A stretch of 12,726 nt of DNA from Methanosarcina sp. (GTDB lineage: Archaea; Halobacteriota; Methanosarcinia; Methanosarcinales; Methanosarcinaceae): NCBI GenBank assembly GCA_017883485.1, contig JADGNM010000032.1:1-12726 (forward strand), read 5' to 3'. The translations under genes and the position numbers were made by a program. The notes below the pieces were generated by a model. The model saw only the letters and a list, made by a program, of their open reading frames with translations. It ran no database searches and was not told where the DNA came from. This document shows, in pieces, positions 7,761 to 12,726 of this stretch (positions within the stretch are counted from its first letter, which is position 1; each line of letters opens with the position of its first letter).

Positions 7761-8225
7761 TCATTTACTTAAAAAGGTAGTCAAATAAGCAATTGCAAAG
7801 TAGCGCCCGAATTTTCCAAGAAAGACCAGAATGGAAAAATATTTGAAAGAAATATGCATGAGTCCGGCAACCATGGTAATTGCATCTCCTATTCCCGGCA
7901 CCCAGGTGAAAAGAAGGGTGTAAACGCCGTATCTTTTAAAAAGCCTTTCACTTTTCTCAAGCTTCTCTGGAGATGGAGAAAAATACTTTTCAAGCACTGG
8001 CCGTCCCTTCAATCCGATAAAGTAAGTTGTACATGAGCCAAGGTAGTTACCTGCAGTTGCCACCATGATAACATTAAAAGGACTGAAACCCTGACTAATT
8101 AGCGCTACTACCAGCGCTTCCGACCCTATAGGCAAAACCGTGGATGCCAGAAAACTCAGGATGAAGAGATTCGGGTAGCCGTAATTATAAACAAACGAAT
8201 TTAAAAATTCAAGCATAGTACTCAT
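7761..8225 (-). CDS. YqaA/DedA-like (VTT-domain) small membrane protein
   Basis: This integral membrane protein of 154 residues resembles the short YqaA branch of the DedA/SNARE-associated superfamily, whose members are proposed to move lipids or maintain membrane potential. Key segments: FLASTVLPIGSEALV (25-39), GNYLGSCTTYFIG (59-71), FTWVPGIGDAITMVAGLM (106-123) and GKFGRYFAIAYLT (137-149). These give about four hydrophobic stretches, including two re-entrant-like Gly/Pro-rich ones. The charged stretch 73-98 lies between them. ATG at 8225 and ATG at 8216 (Met4) are both possible; neither has a strong ribosome binding site. Its specific function is unknown. Confidence 0.82.
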   Translation of the reverse strand: MSTMLEFLNSFVYNYGYPNLFILSFLASTVLPIGSEALVVALISQGFSPFNVIMVATAGNYLGSCTTYFIGLKGRPVLEKYFSPSPEKLEKSERLFKRYGVYTLLFTWVPGIGDAITMVAGLMHISFKYFSILVFLGKFGRYFAIAYLTTFLSK

Positions 8226-8296
8226 ACCACTGCAATCCGGTATTTCTTAGCTGCCTGTCCTTGTTCTTTGTGTAACTGCTGAGTTCCGTTAAGACG

Positions 8297-8350
8297 AAAG
8301 AAAAAAAGAGATAGAAAGAGCCGGAAATCAAGAATGAAAACTCCGGTTCT
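8297..8350 (-). terminator. Terminator-like hairpin after the S-layer gene
   Basis: Reading the minus strand, AGAACCGGA (8350-8342) pairs with TCCGGCTCT (8325-8317) in a nine-base stem, with one mismatch or wobble, around a 16-base loop. It is followed by a pyrimidine-rich tract including seven consecutive T at 8301-8307. It lies about 60 bases after the S-layer stop. U-rich tracts end transcription in archaea; the hairpin itself may be incidental. Confidence 0.5.
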
Positions 8351-8406
8351 CCTGATAAAGATACTAAAGCCGTGTTCAGGTTTTTAACATCAAACCAAAT
8401 TTTCGT

Positions 8407-11007
8407 TTAATCCCTTCTTTTCCGGAGCAGTATGAACGCAATGGCTAGTATTCCAAGCGTTACCGTTCCGCTAAGGAAGGGAGCTTTTTTTGTCACCTCA
8501 TATTTTTGGTTCAGTTTCCCTACCGTAACATTATATGTTCCCACCTGATTCTCAGTATGAGAGAATTCGACTACGGTACTCTCTCCGGGACCAAGGGTCA
8601 CGTTTTTGGAATCAACTGATTTGTTATTAACCAGCAGTTCTACCCTGGATTCCATTGAAGCGCTTCCGGCATTTGTAGCATTTACCATTATATTGACTGC
8701 CTTTCCGGTTTCAACTGAAGCGGACTTTATTGTGAGGTCCGAAAATGTAAGTTTGGTTTTTTCAGCTGCCTCTATTGAGGTTTTTCCTTCCTCATAGCCT
8801 GATTTCGTAGCATTTATCATATATGTTCCGGGTGCAGTTACCCAGTAGGATACTGCACCGTTTGCATCCGTCTGTTGGGCAATCTTCTTTCCTCCGAAAA
8901 AGACATCTGCTCCGGCAACATACTTATTTTCAACGGAGTCCGCAACCTTTATTGTTATCTGGTCACCTTCACTGGCCTCCTTTGGAGATACGGAAACCTG
9001 AAGTTTCAGGACACCCTGTCCTACAACGTCCACGCTCTTGTTTCCGGAAACATAGCCTGCTTTTTCTGCAGAAATTGTGAAGCTGGTCACTTTATCCGAT
9101 GTGTAATTGAGCATGCCATCGTCTCCGGTAAGCCCAATGCTCTTACCGTCTACTAAGACGTTTACTTCACTAACTGAAACATTTCTTGCCGTGACCCGAA
9201 TTTGTGTCTCTTTGCCGACTACAAGAGTATTGGGCATTTCAACTTCCAGCTGATCGCCTGCAGCGCTCTTAAAATTGACAAAAGGATAGAAACGCAGGAC
9301 AGAAGAATCGGCAACCCTGAAGTTGACATTGCCCATCAAATCGATAACGTTATCCCTTGTAAGGGAAACCGAGTCTTTATTTTTCAGTGTAATTCCGGAG
9401 TCGGAAATCGAGCTTATTTCCATTTTACCAAAGGACTGTCCTCCGGAAAGCTTAAGGTAATCTTCCGATATCTGGAAAATCCCCTGGACAAAGACTGCAT
9501 CCATCTCTGTGCCGCGGAAGATCTGGGAAAAGTGAACTGCTATTACAGGCACCTTGTCCGTACTTCCGAGTGTGGTGCTGTATACGTAGTCAGCGTCCGA
9601 AGGTATGAAACCGTCATCTATTACTTTCCCGTCCTTTTGAAGCTGTACATGGACAACGTTCCCGTTGACGTTTACTTCTACAACGTTCAGAACATAGCCT
9701 TCTTCAAGGACCAGGGAAGAACCCGTAAACAGAGATTTTTTGCTATCTTCGTCAATCAGAACCTTTGAAAGTATGTTATTCGAAAGCACACTCACGCTAT
9801 TTGAATTTCCGAATGTGTTTTTCGGATACCCTGCGAAATACTTCTCTGCCATAAAGCCCAGTACTTCATAGCTCCCCCAACCGTCATGGTCGAACTTCAC
9901 AAGCGCAGGTTTTGTGGAATAAACAAGCATATCGCTGTTAATACTCCTGTCGTTGAGCTTTTGAATGGCAAGGCTTTCGGAAGAAACGTTTTCATCGATG
10001 TTGTAGTAAAAGCCTTCGAAGTTATAAGGTGTCCAGACAGTTGTATTTAACTTCTCATCATGGACAGTTCCCCTTAACTCGTATGTGCCTGGTTCGGACA
10101 TATTTACCACAGGAGCAAAGCGGAGATCGTCGGCATCAGCTACGATGAAACTTAGTTTACCCATTATGTTAACCGTACTTCCCCTGCTGAGAGAAATGGA
10201 ATTCCCATTTTCCATTGCAATTCCGGAGTCGGAAATCGAACTTACTTCCATTTCCCCGAAATTCTCTCCACTGTTGATTTTAAGGTACTGGTCCGATATC
10301 TGGAAAATCCCTTCTATAATGACTGCATCCATCTCTGTGCCGTGGAAGATCTGAGAGAAATGCACTGCTATTACAGGCACCTTGTCTGTACTCCCGAGTG
10401 TGGTACTATATACGTAGTCAGCATTCGAAGGTATGAAACCGTCATCTATTACTTTTCCATCCTTTTGAAGCTGTACATGGACAACATCCCCGTTAACGTT
10501 TACTTCTACGACATTAAGGGTATAACCTTCTTCAAGGACAAGGGAAGAACCGGTGTACAGTGACTTTATGTCGTTGGTATCAATCAACACTTTAGAAAGC
10601 TGCCCGTCCGAAATCATACTGGTATCTTTTTTCACAAAACTGGAGTTTTTCGTATACCCGGCAAAATAGCGCTCTGCCATAAACCCTAAGACATCATACG
10701 AACCCCATGCACTACTTCCGAACTCCGTCTCAATAGCTTTGGTTTCATATCGCAGTTTATTTGCGTCAATACTCCGGCTGCCGTTAGCAAGCTGAACAGT
10801 CAGGTTCTCGGAACCTTCTCCTGTCTTCAGGTCATAATAAAAGCCAGAGTAAGTCTGAGGCGTCCATGTGTATGTAAGGCTCTGGCCTGACTTTGCATCC
10901 CATATACGGTCACCTGTTGAATTTGAAGCCAGGGCAGCCGCTGTTCCGCACAGCAGCCCGAGTGCCAGAAATAGATAAAACAATTTTGTATACTTTCTAG
11001 TCCCCAA
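8407..11007 (-). CDS. S-layer family surface protein with two DUF1608 domains
   Basis: This is a predicted secreted, membrane-anchored envelope protein of the Methanosarcina S-layer type (known examples have two DUF1608 domains, a stalk and a C-terminal anchor). A signal peptide covers about 1-28 (hydrophobic 9-26, ALA before the likely cut). DUF1608 copy 1 spans about 33-302 and copy 2 about 320-578, offset by 276 residues. Residues 152-238 and 428-514 match at 80 of 87 positions. A stalk of Ig-like/Big or CARDB-like beta domains follows (about 585-662, 665-747, 750-838). A single transmembrane helix (about 844-861) and RKRRD end the protein. Many N-glycosylation sequons are present (for example Asn29, 68, 75, 121, 302). 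At 866 residues it is longer than the two-domain S-layer proteins of about 670 residues, mainly through the stalk. No PGF motif is seen. The start is TTG behind a strong ribosome binding site. Confidence 0.9.
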   Translation of the reverse strand: MGTRKYTKLFYLFLALGLLCGTAAALASNSTGDRIWDAKSGQSLTYTWTPQTYSGFYYDLKTGEGSENLTVQLANGSRSIDANKLRYETKAIETEFGSSAWGSYDVLGFMAERYFAGYTKNSSFVKKDTSMISDGQLSKVLIDTNDIKSLYTGSSLVLEEGYTLNVVEVNVNGDVVHVQLQKDGKVIDDGFIPSNADYVYSTTLGSTDKVPVIAVHFSQIFHGTEMDAVIIEGIFQISDQYLKINSGENFGEMEVSSISDSGIAMENGNSISLSRGSTVNIMGKLSFIVADADDLRFAPVVNMSEPGTYELRGTVHDEKLNTTVWTPYNFEGFYYNIDENVSSESLAIQKLNDRSINSDMLVYSTKPALVKFDHDGWGSYEVLGFMAEKYFAGYPKNTFGNSNSVSVLSNNILSKVLIDEDSKKSLFTGSSLVLEEGYVLNVVEVNVNGNVVHVQLQKDGKVIDDGFIPSDADYVYSTTLGSTDKVPVIAVHFSQIFRGTEMDAVFVQGIFQISEDYLKLSGGQSFGKMEISSISDSGITLKNKDSVSLTRDNVIDLMGNVNFRVADSSVLRFYPFVNFKSAAGDQLEVEMPNTLVVGKETQIRVTARNVSVSEVNVLVDGKSIGLTGDDGMLNYTSDKVTSFTISAEKAGYVSGNKSVDVVGQGVLKLQVSVSPKEASEGDQITIKVADSVENKYVAGADVFFGGKKIAQQTDANGAVSYWVTAPGTYMINATKSGYEEGKTSIEAAEKTKLTFSDLTIKSASVETGKAVNIMVNATNAGSASMESRVELLVNNKSVDSKNVTLGPGESTVVEFSHTENQVGTYNVTVGKLNQKYEVTKKAPFLSGTVTLGILAIAFILLRKRRD
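9466..9726 (-). repeat. Internal repeat, copy 2 of the conserved DUF1608 core
   Basis: It encodes residues 428-514 of the surface protein and repeats 10294-10554 at an 828-base offset, with 80 of 87 encoded residues identical. The DNA is also visibly similar. Sequence outside this core is much less conserved between the two domains. Confidence 0.85.
10294..10554 (-). repeat. Internal repeat, copy 1 of the conserved DUF1608 core
   Basis: It encodes residues 152-238 (TGSSLVLEEGY onward to GIFQIS) of the surface protein. It is the partner of 9466-9726. Confidence 0.85.
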
Positions 11008-11013
11008 AGTGAA

Positions 11014-11019
11014 CCTCCT
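11014..11019 (-). promoter_or_regulatory. Strong ribosome binding site for a TTG start
   Basis: On the minus strand AGGAGG is followed by six bases (TTCACT) and then TTG at 11007. No ATG in frame is as well placed, and the predicted signal peptide begins right after it, so TTG is the likely start of the S-layer gene. Confidence 0.75.
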
Positions 11020-11189
11020 GTTTATTATTATAGAGCGGGTGTGTTACCTTCAGGATCCAGGGATAAATAAAGCCAGAAATATTTCCCGACCTTCCGTAAC
11101 ATATCCTGAACTCGGATGCACCCGTTGCATGTAAATATTTTAAATATCTTCACGATGTACGTTTTATTAATAACTTAAACATCAAATAA
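11020..11189 (-). promoter_or_regulatory. Upstream region of the S-layer gene
   Basis: Three TATA-like stretches are visible on the minus strand: 11022-11032 (too close to the start for normal spacing), 11061-11070 (leader about 35 bases) and 11135-11147 (leader about 110 bases). A small inverted repeat, ATGCA-five bases-TGCAT, lies at 11116-11130. Which promoter is used cannot be decided from sequence. Confidence 0.35.
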
Positions 11190-11317
11190 GAGCCTATCCG
11201 AAGAGTCATAATGCATGTTATAATAATCCAATTCGTCTATAATATAGAGTATCCGTTCCGATTGTGCATTGCTAATGTAAAAGTTACAGTAGGTCACAAC
11301 ATTTTTCGGATAGGCTC
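11190..11317. mobile_element. MITE-like element, 128 bp with 13-bp inverted ends
   Basis: Perfect terminal inverted repeats GAGCCTATCCGAA (11190-11202) and TTCGGATAGGCTC (11305-11317) enclose 102 bases with no credible gene. Weaker pairing continues inward. The ends resemble those of IS5-related elements, whose tips often begin GAGCCT-TCCGA. No clear target duplication is seen beyond A/T bases. It is most likely a non-autonomous element moved by an IS transposase encoded elsewhere; a structured regulatory element is an alternative. Confidence 0.65.
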
Positions 11318-11569
11318 AAAAACCTTTTTGGGTTATTTAGTAAATATTAGTAAAAAGCGTATAAGAATGTATCCGGGAAAAAATAAAAAAAGAGCGAATA
11401 GAGTGATAAAGAAGAAGATGATAAGAAATCAAGGAACCTTAACTATAAATCTTGATCAAATAACACAATGACTATTCAGATCAATAGTTTAGTATGTCCA
11501 TTCTGGGAATTCATTTTTTGGCACCGCTATTTGTTCTGTGCTCCAATAAGCAATGTAAAGGTCTGGGAG
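11318..11569. other. Intergenic region between MITE-like element and regulator
   Basis: This is AT-rich and purine-rich DNA without a supported gene. The only structure seen is a short inverted repeat, ACTATT-six bases-AATAGT, at 11471-11488. No clear terminator for the regulator gene (minus strand) was found. Confidence 0.3.
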
Positions 11570-12001
11570 TTACTCTGTATCATAAGTATCTGGAATTTTT
11601 TTAAGAAGTTCAATATTTCCGAGAACTTGCCTGTTTTCGGCTATGATCGCTTCTTCAAGCTTGCCGATAATCTGGTTTAATAGGACCGTGAGCCTGTACA
11701 TCTTTACCGGTCTGCCCTTGCCCTTTGACTTTTTTTCTTCCCGAAATTCGATCCAGTTATTTTTTTGAAGATAACGCATTGCAAGACTGACTTCCGGTTG
11801 TCTCAGGCCTGACAGCATTTCAATATTCTGGGAGGAAATTTCCCTTCCTTTTGCAAGAAATGCAAGGGTATGAGCAATTGGCCTGCTGAGATTTATTTTT
11901 CTAAACAACTCAATCATTTCATATTCGCATGACTCCATAACAATTGGGGTCTCATCCGTCATAGCAATAACATTTATAGCTGAACCGCTTTCATCTACCA
12001 T
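11570..12001 (-). CDS. Winged-helix transcriptional regulator
   Basis: This is a predicted DNA-binding regulator of 143 residues. A helix-turn-helix lies at about 54-83 (ISSQNIEMLSGLRQPEVSLAMRYLQKN in position and pattern), where RQPEVSLAMRYL is the recognition helix. A basic wing at 85-104 (REEKKSKGKGRPVKMYRL) and a long C-terminal helix (about 105-135), probably for dimerisation, follow. This matches the ArsR/MarR/TrmB-like fold; no ligand or metal-binding motif is evident. The start at 12001 has GATGATC just upstream, and a TATA-like box at 12021-12030 would give a very short or absent leader. It is divergent from the proteasome-like gene at 12260 and might control that gene, itself, or both; its target is unknown. 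Confidence 0.8.
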   Translation of the reverse strand: MVDESGSAINVIAMTDETPIVMESCEYEMIELFRKINLSRPIAHTLAFLAKGREISSQNIEMLSGLRQPEVSLAMRYLQKNNWIEFREEKKSKGKGRPVKMYRLTVLLNQIIGKLEEAIIAENRQVLGNIELLKKIPDTYDTE

Positions 12002-12259
12002 TTGATCATCCGAAGAAGGATTATATAGTAAATAATATAAATATTTATTTATTTTAATTTTTAACGCTTATTAATTATATTTATGTTCTGGACATTCTCA
12101 TCGTTTGGATTTTTATATAGAGAGTACAGGTACCTTGAAAAATATAGAGAATTATGGGCACTGAAACGACTTATTAAGTATCATGAATTCTGGAGAAATC
12201 TTTCACTCTGTTTATGATAGTAAAAAATTATTTATGTGTTACAGTGTTAGTCAGTTTGC
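12002..12259. promoter_or_regulatory. Divergent promoter region
   Basis: This 258-base AT-rich interval lies between two divergent genes. TATA-like boxes for the regulator (minus) are at 12021-12030 and about 12034-12048. For the rightward gene they are at 12110-12119 (long leader) and about 12222-12236 (spacing consistent with a leaderless or near-leaderless message). No ribosome binding site precedes the ATG at 12260, which favours a leaderless mRNA. No strong operator palindrome was seen. Confidence 0.4.
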
Positions 12260-12726
12260 ATGACTATTGCAATCTGTATAAAAGTAAATGATGGGATAGT
12301 TTTAGCAACCGATAGCGCATCCACACTAAGTGATAAGAACGGTGTCATTAAAGTTTATGAGAATGCTGACAAGCTCGCCAATTTATACAAAGGCCTCCCG
12401 GTAGGGATAATAACATGGGGAGCAGGAAGTATCGGAAGTGCTTCAACTGCAACTTTAATCAAAGACTTTAGAAAAAGGATTATGGGATTTGATGCAGATC
12501 CTCAGAAATGGTCAATTAAAAAGACTGAATATAGTGTTCAAGAAATCGCTAACAAATTTAAAGAATTTATCTTCGACGATATTTACAAAAAATACTACTC
12601 CGAACAGCAAGATTTTGTCCAGGGCTTTCTTATTGCGGGTTATTCGGCGCACTCTGATATGGCTGAAGCATGGAAAATTCAAATTGTGAAAGATAAATGT
12701 TTTGTCGGTGATGTCCGGATTGAGGG
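12260..12726 (+). CDS. Proteasome-beta-like Ntn hydrolase family protein (partial)
   Basis: The frame is open from ATG at 12260 to the window end (155 codons, no stop), so the C-terminus is missing. The N-terminus MTIAICIKVNDGIVLATDSAST follows the proteasome beta/HslV pattern: Thr2 would become Thr1 after Met removal, and Asp18 then falls exactly at the catalytic Asp17 position. NADKLANL (35-42) fits the Lys33 region with a small insertion. GIITWGAGS (49-57) matches the following Gly-rich strand and turn, and FLIAGYSAHSDMAEAWKI matches the later core strand. Charged helices with EIANKFKEFIFDDIYKKYY are extra relative to the 20S core. It is not a standard archaeal PsmB; a stand-alone peptidase or a relative of the bacterial Anbu/HslV group is plausible. 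Activity is not proven by sequence. Confidence 0.72.
   Translation, partial: MTIAICIKVNDGIVLATDSASTLSDKNGVIKVYENADKLANLYKGLPVGIITWGAGSIGSASTATLIKDFRKRIMGFDADPQKWSIKKTEYSVQEIANKFKEFIFDDIYKKYYSEQQDFVQGFLIAGYSAHSDMAEAWKIQIVKDKCFVGDVRIE

Noticed and set aside
9202..9768. 188-codon plus-strand ORF antisense to the S-layer gene
   Set aside because: A shadow of the repeated DUF1608 coding sequence; no independent support.
11211..11471. 86-codon plus-strand ORF
   Set aside because: It starts inside the MITE-like element and has no recognisable domain or ribosome binding site.
12489..12689. 66-codon plus-strand ORF
   Set aside because: An out-of-frame shadow of the proteasome-like gene, which runs open from 12260 to the window end.

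Overview
The window looks like a chromosomal segment of a Methanosarcina-type methanogenic archaeon. The evidence is a cobalt/nickel ECF transporter of the methanogen type, a large two-domain Methanosarcina S-layer-family protein (DUF1608 duplicated), AT-rich archaeal TATA-like promoters, GGTGATCC- and AGGAGG-type ribosome binding sites, and a decayed IS1634-type transposase like those common in these genomes. No rRNA, tRNA or CRISPR array was recognised.

Left third (109-3349, all minus strand): a compact operon cbiM-cbiN-cbiQ-cbiO for high-affinity Co(II) or Ni(II) uptake. CbiM binds the metal, CbiN assists it, CbiQ is the transmembrane coupling protein and CbiO is the ATPase. CbiO carries an unusual C-terminal extension of about 180 residues.

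Middle (3350-7709): a 587-base AT-rich gap holding a strong inverted repeat. Then comes a GC-rich, bacterial-looking CNNM/CorC-type membrane protein (minus), a frameshifted transposase remnant (minus), and a second CNNM/CorC-type protein (plus) with composition close to the host. The two CNNM genes diverge from a roughly 1.1 kb decayed, AT-rich interval. The first looks like a recent import from a bacterium.

Right part (7761-12726): a YqaA/DedA-like membrane protein (minus); an 866-residue S-layer-type surface protein (minus, TTG start with a strong ribosome binding site) with a terminator-like hairpin behind it; a 128-bp MITE-like element with perfect 13-bp terminal inverted repeats upstream of the S-layer gene; a winged-helix transcription regulator (minus); and, divergent from it and cut by the window end, a proteasome-beta-like N-terminal-threonine hydrolase homologue (plus).

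The genes do not form one pathway. Apart from the Cbi operon, the window is a mosaic of envelope and ion-transport genes with traces of mobile DNA. The most unusual items are the CbiO extension, the stand-alone proteasome-like protein beside a divergent regulator, the imported CNNM gene next to an IS remnant, and the MITE-like element.
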